Assembly (NCBI GenBank): GCA_003229345.1
Contig: QIDN01000367.1
Coordinates: 1 to 8,837, forward strand
DNA: 8,837 nucleotides
Reading direction: 5' to 3'
Origin: Nitrospirota bacterium
Lineage (GTDB): Bacteria; Nitrospinota; Nitrospinia; Nitrospinales; Nitrospinaceae
Shown: piece by piece, positions 1 through 6,759 of the stretch
Layout: the number at the start of each line of letters is the position of its first letter
Numbering within the stretch: position 1 is the stretch's first letter
The notes under the pieces: generated by a model
What the model saw: only the letters and a program-made list of their open reading frames with translations
The model's database searches: none
What the model was told of the DNA's origin: nothing
Program-made: the position numbers and the translations under genes

Positions 1-141
1 ACCAATCGAAGCAAAGAAATCGAACCAAAACAATTACAAGTAAACAAGGACATCAACAACCAGATGCATAACTTGAGCCTGTTCTTGGGCCGTACGATGA
101 TTGCTGTGGCTAAAAAAGAGAAACATGATTACGTCAAATGA
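1..141 (+). CDS. C-terminal end of an unrecognised protein (partial, runs in from left edge)
   Basis: Frame 1 of the plus strand is open from the first base to a TGA at 139-141, giving 46 residues that end in KKEKHDYVK. The other two plus-strand frames hit stops early (one at about base 40). The visible part is polar and rich in Asn, Lys and Gln, with one short hydrophobic stretch (LSLFLGRTMIAVA). No family is recognisable. The gene would converge on the WaaE-like glycosyltransferase gene and overlap its last 13 bases. Only the tail is present, so whether it is a real gene rests on an open frame of modest length. A T-run follows directly at 142-149, but I found no hairpin before it. Confidence 0.4.
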   Translation, partial: TNRSKEIEPKQLQVNKDINNQMHNLSLFLGRTMIAVAKKEKHDYVK

Positions 142-881
142 TTTTTTTGATTGGCTTCGTACAGCTTGAGGTATTTCAAATAAGTGGCCAGCCCCTGGCA
201 GAATGCGATGTGAAAACCTTCATAACCGTCCAGGAATCCTTTGCGGATCACATAACCTTTAAAAAACGCCGCCATCCCTCGCGAAATCGCTTTACAGGGC
301 GATGACTTGAGCTTGCCTTGATTCTGCTCGGCAAACAACGTCGAATAAAATTGCAGTTTGGCCACCAGACTCCCGGCGCTGTCGTAAGGATAATGCTTGA
401 GAGCGCCGTGCAAATCGACAACGCCCATTCCATCTTTCACCATCACGCTTTCATGGACTTGATTGTCATTGAGGCTCGTCCGTTTTTTATTATACAAGCG
501 TAGAATCTTGTCGGGATACCAGCCACATCCCTTGATAAATTTACCCCGGTAATAGGAATGACGGGAAAACCGATACACCTGGCTGTCATCCAAAGACAGC
601 GATTGGATCTCCGAAGACAACTCAGGAGTAATGACCTCGTCGGAATCGACGGATAATATCCAATCGTGCTTTGCCAACTGGGCAGCCATATTTTTGGTGG
701 GGCCGAAACCGATAAACTCGTGCTCTTCGATGCGGACATTTTGAAAACGGCGGGCGACCTCCATCGTCCGGTCCGTGGACCCGGTATCGAGGAGCAACAC
801 ATCGTCAAACGATGCCAACGACTGAAGGCACTCCTCGATGTATTTTTCGCCGTCTTTGACGATAATGGCAACACTGATCAT
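129..881 (-). CDS. WaaE/KdtX-like family-2 glycosyltransferase (LPS core type)
   Basis: This 250-aa protein is probably a cytoplasmic, membrane-associated inverting glycosyltransferase of GT2, closest in style to the beta-1,4-glucosyltransferase group (WaaE/KdtX) that adds a hexose to the heptose of lipopolysaccharide inner core. The GT-A fold starts at residue 2. The nucleotide-binding motif DTGSTDRT lies at 32-39, the DxD-type motif SVDSDE at 77-82, the family-typical GWYPD at 120-124 and VHE at 142-144. A basic, aromatic C-terminal part (FKGYVIRKGFLDG) resembles the membrane-contact segment of WaaE-like proteins. The length is normal for the group. The start is ATG, preceded by a modest GATAGG five bases upstream. 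It is the last gene of the minus-strand glycan cluster, 66 bp after GT2-B. Donor and acceptor sugars cannot be read from the sequence. The family call is strong, the exact reaction only inferred. Confidence 0.9.
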   Translation of the reverse strand: MISVAIIVKDGEKYIEECLQSLASFDDVLLLDTGSTDRTMEVARRFQNVRIEEHEFIGFGPTKNMAAQLAKHDWILSVDSDEVITPELSSEIQSLSLDDSQVYRFSRHSYYRGKFIKGCGWYPDKILRLYNKKRTSLNDNQVHESVMVKDGMGVVDLHGALKHYPYDSAGSLVAKLQFYSTLFAEQNQGKLKSSPCKAISRGMAAFFKGYVIRKGFLDGYEGFHIAFCQGLATYLKYLKLYEANQKNHLT

Positions 882-947
882 GGCAACCTATCGAGCAGAA
901 GTAATTTAATATGTTAACCGCTCTCGGGAAATGAACCAAGCGCTGAC

Positions 948-1823
948 TCAAAAGGGAAACTGCGCCCTCAGCCGCGCCCATTTCAGCGCCAGGGTTTCCT
1001 CCGGCTCCGAGAGTGGGCCATCGAAGGGGCTCCCAATATGAAGATAGTACTTGGTAAATTTCGAGCTGGGGATTCCCCATTTTTCCCGGAACTGCCGGCG
1101 CCCGTCGTTTTTGACGACACGCCCGGTGGACCGGCACATGAAATGAAACACGCGGCTTTGGCCGCATCCTTTGAACAGACGCACCCCCGCTTCCCACAAC
1201 TTGCGTGAAAAATCAGGATCGGAGTACATGCCCGGAGAGAATTCAACGCTGTAGCCCCCCACCAGATCCCATAACTTCTTGGAGATGATATTGGGAGGCC
1301 AGGTACCCCCCTGCCAGTCCTCTTTCGGAAAATCCATGCACTGTTTTTTCAGAGCGTCTTCCTGGAAGTTTTCAATCGAGTCGCCGAAGGCATCGGAAAC
1401 GATCACGCATCGGTTCCCGGTATCTTTCGGTTCGATGATGGTGCTGGAGATGAAAAACTGTGAGTGATCCAACGCGGAAATTTCTTCCCATAAAAAATAA
1501 TCCCAATCGGGACAGACATACATATCGTCATTCATGTAAACCAGATAATCAGTTTTGACAAGCGTGGCGGCGGCATTGACCGCGTAACAAACGCCTACGT
1601 TCTTCGCCGAGCGGGAATGGTCCAGCATTTGCTCCTCCGCCCACGCCAGCGTTCCGTCCGATCCTTCATTCACATGAAGGATGATCTGGTGCGAGTATCG
1701 GGAATTTTTACGGATGCTGTCAACACACAACTGAACGTAAGGTAAATTATTCCACGTGGGAATAACGATCGAAAAGCGAGCTTCGGTGTTCGGTGGATAT
1801 TCTTTATATTCGATGCGTTCCAA
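948..1823 (-). CDS. Family-2 glycosyltransferase, paralogue B
   Basis: This 291-aa GT2 enzyme has a GT-A fold and would transfer a sugar from a nucleotide donor in the cytoplasm, probably to a surface glycan. The fold opens with FSIVIPTWNN (17-26). The metal/nucleotide-binding NDD is at 98-100 within YMNDDMYV, and the acceptor-side region carries WDLVGGYSVEF followed by YSDPDFS, where many GT2 enzymes have an ED-type catalytic-base motif. There is no membrane segment. By hand alignment it is roughly 55% identical over its whole length to the GT2 at 3418-4296, so the two are paralogues flanking the ArnT-like gene. The start is TTG. It is chosen because AAGGAAG lies 5 bases upstream, the next in-frame Met is far inside the domain, and the MxxIEYK start matches its paralogue exactly. 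The gene begins 32 bp after the ArnT-like stop. Sugar specificity is unknown. Confidence 0.9.
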   Translation of the reverse strand: MERIEYKEYPPNTEARFSIVIPTWNNLPYVQLCVDSIRKNSRYSHQIILHVNEGSDGTLAWAEEQMLDHSRSAKNVGVCYAVNAAATLVKTDYLVYMNDDMYVCPDWDYFLWEEISALDHSQFFISSTIIEPKDTGNRCVIVSDAFGDSIENFQEDALKKQCMDFPKEDWQGGTWPPNIISKKLWDLVGGYSVEFSPGMYSDPDFSRKLWEAGVRLFKGCGQSRVFHFMCRSTGRVVKNDGRRQFREKWGIPSSKFTKYYLHIGSPFDGPLSEPEETLALKWARLRAQFPF

Positions 1824-1828
1824 ATAAT

Positions 1829-1836
1829 CTTCCTTT
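1829..1836 (-). promoter_or_regulatory. Shine-Dalgarno site fixing a TTG start for GT2 paralogue B
   Basis: The minus strand reads AAAAGGAAG, then five bases, then TTG at 1823-1821. This strong ribosome binding site, together with the matching start of the paralogue, supports the non-ATG start. It lies in the 32-bp gap after the ArnT-like gene, consistent with translation from a shared mRNA. Confidence 0.6.
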
Positions 1837-1855
1837 TAAAAGACTTCGGGATGGC

Positions 1856-3358
1856 TCAGCCAACCCGCTTATTGTTTTCGCCGGAGAAATCGTAACGAAT
1901 CTGCTCGCGGACTTGCATGGAGGTGAAGTAGGCGTAAGGCCCCTGGGATTGGACCAGGTAAAGTTGCCCTGGGAACCGCTTCTCCAATTTTCTAAATTCG
2001 CCCATCCGGCTCAACCAGGTGGCTTGCGGATTTTTCTCAAACGAGGCCATGACTTGTTCCGGCTGGTTGACCGGGTCTGCCAGCCAACGATCCGAATAAA
2101 ACAGAATCGAATTTCTGGGACTCCAAAGCGGTAACCGGTAATTCCCCAGGGATACTTTTTCAGGCGTGTTCAGATGAATGGATGGAGCCAGCAAACGCAC
2201 CTCCCCACTGTTGCGCCGCAGGCTCGCGGCCTGTTTCAGTTCGATAGCTGTGACATTGATGAAAAGCGCCGTAATCATGACCGCTCCCACCAACCAGGGC
2301 AATGCTTTATCTTTCCAATCCGGCGGCAGCCAACCGCTGAGGGTTTTCGATACGATGATTGCCAGAGCTGGAAACACGGGTAACGTATACCGAAAGTACT
2401 GGGCGTTACTGACACTCAATACGATTAGAATAACCCCCACCCAAAGCACTACCAACAGATAACGATCGTCGTTTTCCTGAAATCCCCTTTTACCGAACTG
2501 CCAGCAGCCCACTACAGCAAAGGGCAACCAGGGCCAATAGTTTCCGAAGAAACCTTTCAGGTACCCCAGAAAATAAAAGGGTCCTGCATTAGGAACTGCG
2601 GGGTCGCCGTGGGCAAAACGCTCCCAAATGATCCAGCCAAAATGCTGCCGCACAAATGCATCACCATACTCAATCCAGTTGATGATGTACCACGTACTCC
2701 CCAACCCCAGAGCAATCACAACTCCACCGACAAAATTTGGGTTGATGATCATTTTCCATTGCCGGGTCAACACCAGCACTCCCAAGGCGACCAACAAGGG
2801 GAACAATCCCAAGACGCTTTTGGTCAGTATGGCTCCGGCCGTACTCAATCCAAATGCCAGATACCATCGCGCGTTTTCTTTGCCTCGAAAAAAACAATAA
2901 AGAGCCAGAGTTATAAAAAACGTCAGGGCGATATCCGTCATTCCCCGCCGGGAATAATCCAGAAAATAACCCGGAAAGATTAAAATGATAGCCGAAAGAA
3001 ACGCCGCCCATGGATCCTTAAACAGTTTCTCCGACAACCGGTAGGTGAAATACACCGTTGCCGTTCCAAAAAGACCGGTTACCAGCACCGTGGAATACCC
3101 TGAAACTCCGAACCCCTTGAAAGCGAGGGCGGTCAACCACAAGGGCAGAGGGGGTTTGTCAAAATCCGGTTGGCCGTAAAAGGTATTGAGCCAAAAACTA
3201 CCCCCGGCAAACAGCTCCTTTGCTTTTTGAGCATAAAAACTGTCGTCAAAATTTAGGAGCCCTGTATCTGTTTGTCGCCCCAGAAAAATGAGAAGGGTGG
3301 AGTACAGTAGAAAAACGATTTGGAATGTTCTGTCTTTTAATATAGAGACCGCATTCAT
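1856..3358 (-). CDS. ArnT/PMT-family polytopic membrane glycosyltransferase
   Basis: This 500-aa integral membrane protein belongs to the PMT_2/ArnT (GT39/GT83-like) class. These enzymes take a sugar from a polyprenyl-phosphate carrier and attach it to lipid A, a glycan or a protein on the periplasmic side. A first membrane segment (about 12-27) leads to the acidic pair D38-D39 in the first periplasmic loop, the usual metal/catalytic site. The family motif KPPLP follows at 68-72. RRGMTD (137-142) sits before the next helix and TKSVLG starts at 179. Many further hydrophobic segments run to about residue 370. The last ~130 residues are soluble, as in ArnT-type enzymes with a periplasmic C-terminal domain. 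The start is ATG with no strong Shine-Dalgarno. It sits between two GT2 paralogues in an apparent operon. True ArnT (aminoarabinose) activity is not implied, since no aminoarabinose pathway genes are visible. Confidence 0.9.
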   Translation of the reverse strand: MNAVSILKDRTFQIVFLLYSTLLIFLGRQTDTGLLNFDDSFYAQKAKELFAGGSFWLNTFYGQPDFDKPPLPLWLTALAFKGFGVSGYSTVLVTGLFGTATVYFTYRLSEKLFKDPWAAFLSAIILIFPGYFLDYSRRGMTDIALTFFITLALYCFFRGKENARWYLAFGLSTAGAILTKSVLGLFPLLVALGVLVLTRQWKMIINPNFVGGVVIALGLGSTWYIINWIEYGDAFVRQHFGWIIWERFAHGDPAVPNAGPFYFLGYLKGFFGNYWPWLPFAVVGCWQFGKRGFQENDDRYLLVVLWVGVILIVLSVSNAQYFRYTLPVFPALAIIVSKTLSGWLPPDWKDKALPWLVGAVMITALFINVTAIELKQAASLRRNSGEVRLLAPSIHLNTPEKVSLGNYRLPLWSPRNSILFYSDRWLADPVNQPEQVMASFEKNPQATWLSRMGEFRKLEKRFPGQLYLVQSQGPYAYFTSMQVREQIRYDFSGENNKRVG

Positions 3359-3417
3359 GGATGGACTGTCACTCCCGGAAACGTTTAACTACCAAATGCA
3401 TCCACCGGGCATCCGTA

Positions 3418-4296
3418 TCATAGCCAACGGGAACGCCATCTTGCAAACTTTAAATCCAGGGTCTCCTCCGGTTCTTTCAGTGGTCCCTCAAACGGCGTGG
3501 TCAACCGGAGATAATCCCGGACAAACCGGGAGCTGGGAATTTTCCATTTGCGGGCAAACTGTTTTCGGCCATCGTTGCGCTTGACGATTCTCCCTGTGCT
3601 TTTGGCTTGAAAATGAAAAATGCGGCTTTGGGCAATGCCCTTGAAATAGCGGACCCCAGACTGCCACAGCTTCATGGAGAAATCTGGATCGGAATACAAA
3701 CCAGGGGTAAATTCAACGCTGTAGCCTCCCACCAGATCCCATATCTTTTTATGCACCAGAACACCCGCCCCGCCGGCGCCATTCCAATCTGGCCGGGACA
3801 GCAGTTGCGGGCTTCGCTCCAGAAACTCACTTTCCTGAAAACTGTCCGGACTGTCACCGAAATCAGCACAGACGGTGACATTGGGATTGGTTCCACCTCT
3901 GGGTTCAATCAATGCGGAACCCAGTAAAAAATAAATATGATCCAGCCGTTCAATCTCATCCCACAGATATCGATCCCAATCGGGGCCGACGTACATGTCG
4001 TCGTTGATGTAAACCAGGTACTCGGTCCGCGCCAGAGACGCGGCAGCGTTCATGGCAAAACAGATGCCGACATTTTCTTTCGACCAAGAAAAATCCATCT
4101 GCTCCCGCTCTACCCAATCACGGGTGCCGTCCGCGCCCTCGTTGACGTGAAGAACCACCTGATGAGGGAACCGAGAATTCTTTTGGATACTGCGCAGGCA
4201 ATATTGAAGGTACTTCAGATTGTTCCAGGTGGGAATAAGAATGGAAAACCGCGCGTTGGGCGCGGAATCGAAAGTTTTATACTCTATGGTTTGCAT
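3418..4296 (-). CDS. Family-2 glycosyltransferase, paralogue A
   Basis: This 292-aa GT2 enzyme has the same layout as its paralogue at 948-1823: FSILIPTWNN at the start of the GT-A fold (17-26), NDD at 98-100 in YINDDMYV, then WDLVGGYSVEF and YSDPDFS. The shared C-terminal block includes STGR, NDGR, IPSS and EPEETL. The role is presumably sugar transfer in the cytoplasm onto a surface-glycan intermediate. The ATG at 4296 is chosen because it begins MQTIEYK, aligning with the paralogue's MERIEYK. An in-frame GTG at 4320 would add eight residues and has a weak GGGA upstream, whereas the ATG has no clear Shine-Dalgarno, so the longer form (3418-4320) remains possible. The ArnT-like gene starts 59 bp downstream. 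The main difference from paralogue B is the middle region (about 130-170), where substrate specificity may differ. Confidence 0.9.
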   Translation of the reverse strand: MQTIEYKTFDSAPNARFSILIPTWNNLKYLQYCLRSIQKNSRFPHQVVLHVNEGADGTRDWVEREQMDFSWSKENVGICFAMNAAASLARTEYLVYINDDMYVGPDWDRYLWDEIERLDHIYFLLGSALIEPRGGTNPNVTVCADFGDSPDSFQESEFLERSPQLLSRPDWNGAGGAGVLVHKKIWDLVGGYSVEFTPGLYSDPDFSMKLWQSGVRYFKGIAQSRIFHFQAKSTGRIVKRNDGRKQFARKWKIPSSRFVRDYLRLTTPFEGPLKEPEETLDLKFARWRSRWL

Positions 4297-4368
4297 GGCA
4301 GGCACACGCTGATGAATCACGCTGACATCCCAGCGAATTCGAATAACAAAGTGGGGTCAATTTCAAGA

Positions 4369-4641
4369 TTAGAGATACCGGTTCAGGCGGGACCGCTGTT
4401 CCTCAGTGGCGCCCGGCTGGAACAGAAAACCAAACGTCTCTAATCGCCAGACCAACATATCCAGCCCCTTCAACACTCCAAACCAGTAAAACAGGGCTGA
4501 AACAGGGTTTTTACGATTGATGTCGTTGCGGCAGAACAGGATATCAAATACCTGCTTGCGGGACTGCCGGAATAACGGCCTGTTGCCGCGTTCCCTGATA
4601 ATTCGAATCAATTTGCATAGATTGATAATAGGTTGAATCAT
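4369..4641 (-). CDS. Small basic protein of unknown function, first gene of the glycan cluster
   Basis: This 90-aa protein is not recognised. The ATG at 4641 is preceded by a very good ribosome site (AAAGGGA, 7-base gap). An in-frame TTG at 4668 would add nine residues but is less likely. The N-terminal half is strongly basic (many Arg/Lys between residues 10 and 45). The middle, about 45-75, is rich in aromatic and aliphatic residues (FYWFGVLKGLDMLVWRLETFGF) and could be an amphipathic or membrane-touching helix. A polar tail with ATEEQRSRLNRY closes it. No signal peptide or cysteine pairing is evident. It leads the minus-strand cluster, ending 72 bp before GT2 paralogue A, so a role alongside surface-glycan assembly is plausible by position only. 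It could also be a shortened remnant of a larger gene. Confidence 0.6.
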   Translation of the reverse strand: MIQPIINLCKLIRIIRERGNRPLFRQSRKQVFDILFCRNDINRKNPVSALFYWFGVLKGLDMLVWRLETFGFLFQPGATEEQRSRLNRYL

Positions 4642-4648
4642 TTTTCGA

Positions 4649-4656
4649 TCCCTTTC
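4649..4656 (-). promoter_or_regulatory. Shine-Dalgarno site for the small unknown protein
   Basis: The minus strand reads GAAAGGGA followed by seven bases and ATG at 4641. It favours this ATG over the upstream TTG and is the main support that the short frame is translated. Confidence 0.55.
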
Positions 4657-4770
4657 AATGCTCCACAAGGTCCGCCAATCCCTTCTGACAAAACTTTACG
4701 AATGGCTTCCTTATATTATATGATGAACCTTATTTGGTAAAGAGAACAATCCATTCCCCTGCACAACCTC

Positions 4771-4776
4771 AAAGGA
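4771..4776 (+). promoter_or_regulatory. Shine-Dalgarno site of the M20 peptidase gene
   Basis: AAAGGA lies nine bases before ATG 4786 and supports this start for the M20-family gene. Confidence 0.6.
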
Positions 4777-4785
4777 ATAACCATC

Positions 4786-6645
4786 ATGAATCTGAACGAG
4801 TGGGACGAACGCGCCCGTAGCACCCTTCAAATTGGATCGGATCGGGTGCAATGGCACATGGGCTTTATGAAGGATATGGTTCGCGTCGACAGCCGCAGTT
4901 TCAACGTTAATGAATTTGAAGGCGACAGAACCGCACCGACGGACATGAAGGAAATCCTGGATCTGGCCCAAGAGTACCTGCAAAGCATCGGGTTCCCTAT
5001 GATTCACGTCAACGTCCCGCCCCCCGGCCCCGAGCGGTCCACTCCCATTTTGATGGCGGAGATCGTTACGGGAAGCAACAAGCCGACCCTGCTGATGTAC
5101 GCTCATCTCGACAAACAGCCTTACATGGATGACGAGCGTTTTGAAAAATGGGACGGGCATCCACCGACGGAACTCCGGTGGAACGCAGACGGGACCCGCG
5201 CTTACGGCAGAGGAGCGGCGGACGATTTGAGCGGCGTGGTGGCTATCGGCATGGCGGTCGATGCGTTGTTGCAATCGATCGGATTTGATGCGAGGAATCC
5301 GGAACCCGGTCTTCTCGAACAATTGCCCTGCAACATCAAGGTCATCTTCGAAACCGAGGAAGAGTCAGGATCGCACACGCTGATCCCTCAGATTTTACAA
5401 AACAAGAAGTTCTTTGAAACTTCAGATTGCGTCATCATCACCGACGTCACCAACCCGGACACGGGTATTCCCGGCCTGACCACCTCACTGAGAGGCGTCA
5501 TTCAAATGAATGCTCATATGAAAACGACCGCGGCCCATTCGGCTATTGATGAACAAACCGCGCTGTACAAAGTGCTGGCAACCTTGATCCGCGAAGATCA
5601 TTCCCTCGCTGTAACGAACATCGTCAAAGGAGACGCTCCCATCACCGAAGAAGAACGCCAGGGATATGAAAAAATTCCAACGACTCTCGAAGCCTTGCGC
5701 TCCCAAGCCGGGTTACTGAACGAAACTCAACTGACCGTTCCCTCCACCAAGGTGGACATTATTGAAGCGGAACTGCGAACCTCCTATGCCAATGTACGGC
5801 CGGGGAATCGCGTAGCAGGTGGCGTGGTTTTTGGCATCGCCGGAGCCCGTTTCCATTTTCACACCGAAGGACTGACCCATCGGGAGGGATTTGTCCGGTG
5901 GTTGGAAGAAATATTCAAGACTTATAACCGCTTCGGATTAAAAATCCTATTCAGAGAGCTGGAAACATCCGAGAACCTGACCTTGGAACTCATCCTGCAA
6001 TCGGCAAATAAGGATCCGCACTCGGGCATGTTCGGCGGCCCGTTTCCCGTTCCCGAACTGCAACTGGCACACATGGTAGACCGCTTGATCGGGTGGGACG
6101 GCAAGCTGACCGCTGCCGGCTGGCAGGAGTTTTTTGAATCCGGCGGGGGCGTCCGGAAAATCTCCCTCACCGCTTTGCATGTGGAACATGACGGGTCGAG
6201 CCGCACCTTCAATGACCCATCCGCGCGGGCACTGATCGAAATCCGCCTGGCACCGGGTCATCAAGAAACCACCGCAAATGATTATTTGAAATACCACTTA
6301 CTCAAAAACGTTCCTGCCGGATTTTCCCTGGAACTGGAGGAAGACAAAGGTGGACCGCCCTGGATGACCGGCATCGATCATCCGGCCTTTACATTAATGC
6401 TGGAATCGCTGAAAACCGGCTACGGCCATGAGCCTTGCCTGTACGGGTGCGGGGGCTCCATCCCGTTCGTCGCCAAACTGATGGACGCCTTGGGGAGCAT
6501 CCCTCCGCTCTGCCTGGGGGCCTACGACCCCGATTGCCGAATGCACGAGCCGGGGGAAAGCCTTTCTATGGCCGACCTGCTGGGATGCGCCCGCTCCATC
6601 ATTCATTTCATACTTTCCTCCCCCCGGGCCTTTTCGCAGAAGTAA
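4786..6645 (+). CDS. M20-family zinc metallopeptidase/deacylase, enlarged with a second lid-like module
   Basis: This 619-aa cytoplasmic enzyme of the M20 family (carnosine dipeptidase, CPG2, ArgE/DapE relatives) would hydrolyse a dipeptide or N-acyl amino acid using two metal ions. Expected residues are present: H107 and D109 in YAHLDKQP; D146 in GRGAADD (bridging ligand); the pair E192-E193 in ETEEESGS (base and ligand); D220 in IITDVT; H412 in DPHSGMFGG, the lid histidine that acts across the dimer; R487 in EIRLAPGH; GGSIP at 556-560; and H587 in CRMHEPGES (last ligand). Usual members are about 450-480 aa. The extra ~150 residues lie at about 234-395 and look like another, degenerate lid domain. 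The usual RxGGSIP reads GCGGSIP here. ATG is preceded by AAAGGA. The substrate cannot be told from the sequence, and neighbours give no clue. Confidence 0.9.
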   Translation: MNLNEWDERARSTLQIGSDRVQWHMGFMKDMVRVDSRSFNVNEFEGDRTAPTDMKEILDLAQEYLQSIGFPMIHVNVPPPGPERSTPILMAEIVTGSNKPTLLMYAHLDKQPYMDDERFEKWDGHPPTELRWNADGTRAYGRGAADDLSGVVAIGMAVDALLQSIGFDARNPEPGLLEQLPCNIKVIFETEEESGSHTLIPQILQNKKFFETSDCVIITDVTNPDTGIPGLTTSLRGVIQMNAHMKTTAAHSAIDEQTALYKVLATLIREDHSLAVTNIVKGDAPITEEERQGYEKIPTTLEALRSQAGLLNETQLTVPSTKVDIIEAELRTSYANVRPGNRVAGGVVFGIAGARFHFHTEGLTHREGFVRWLEEIFKTYNRFGLKILFRELETSENLTLELILQSANKDPHSGMFGGPFPVPELQLAHMVDRLIGWDGKLTAAGWQEFFESGGGVRKISLTALHVEHDGSSRTFNDPSARALIEIRLAPGHQETTANDYLKYHLLKNVPAGFSLELEEDKGGPPWMTGIDHPAFTLMLESLKTGYGHEPCLYGCGGSIPFVAKLMDALGSIPPLCLGAYDPDCRMHEPGESLSMADLLGCARSIIHFILSSPRAFSQK

Positions 6646-6759
6646 ATCTACACCCATTTAAAAATAGTTTTTAGACTTTTTGGGGGTTTCGCAATTTCCT
6701 GATATCCGTTAAACTAATTGGATAAGGAAAATGCGTCTATTGTAACTCTATAAAATTCA
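6646..6759 (+). other. Intergenic gap between the M20 gene and the HD-GYP gene
   Basis: This 114-bp AT-rich stretch follows the M20 stop. It contains A/T runs (AAAAATAGTTTTT at 6660-6672) but no G/C-rich hairpin with a T-tail. A weak promoter-like pair is TTGGAT (6718-6723) and TGTAAC (6741-6746) with a 17-bp spacer. AAGGA near 6725 is too far (about 30 bases) to serve the ATG at 6760. Confidence 0.25.

Larger units (their letters stand above)
4642..4785. promoter_or_regulatory. Divergent promoter region between the glycan cluster and the M20 peptidase gene
   Basis: This 144-bp gap is the only place where transcription diverges in the window. On the minus strand a perfect -10 hexamer TATAAT lies at 4720-4715, 73 bp upstream of the small-ORF ATG. 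The best -35 candidate (TTTACC, 4741-4736) has a short 15-bp spacer. On the plus strand the same AT-rich tract (4711-4722, TTATATTATATG) could serve as a -10, with TTTACG (4695-4700) or CTGACA (4685-4690) as an imperfect -35. The two promoters would then overlap. No operator repeat was recognised. Confidence 0.4.

Noticed and set aside
2609..2983. Plus-strand frames of 90 and 124 aa within the ArnT-like gene
   Set aside because: Their translations are low-complexity polar sequence antisense to membrane helices with clear family motifs.
4711..5322. 203-aa open frame on the minus strand inside the M20 gene
   Set aside because: It is antisense to a strongly supported enzyme gene whose catalytic motifs lie in the plus frame. 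The translated protein has no recognisable domain and reads as a complement shadow.
6660..6685. AAAAATAGTTTTT inverted repeat after the M20 gene
   Set aside because: The stem is only A/T pairs with a tiny loop and too weak to call a terminator. It is likely just AT-rich spacer.
6731..6745. Mini-ORF ATG CGT CTA TTG TAA before the HD-GYP gene
   Set aside because: Only four codons long, and its AAGGA is too close to the ATG for normal initiation. There is no sign of a regulatory leader peptide.
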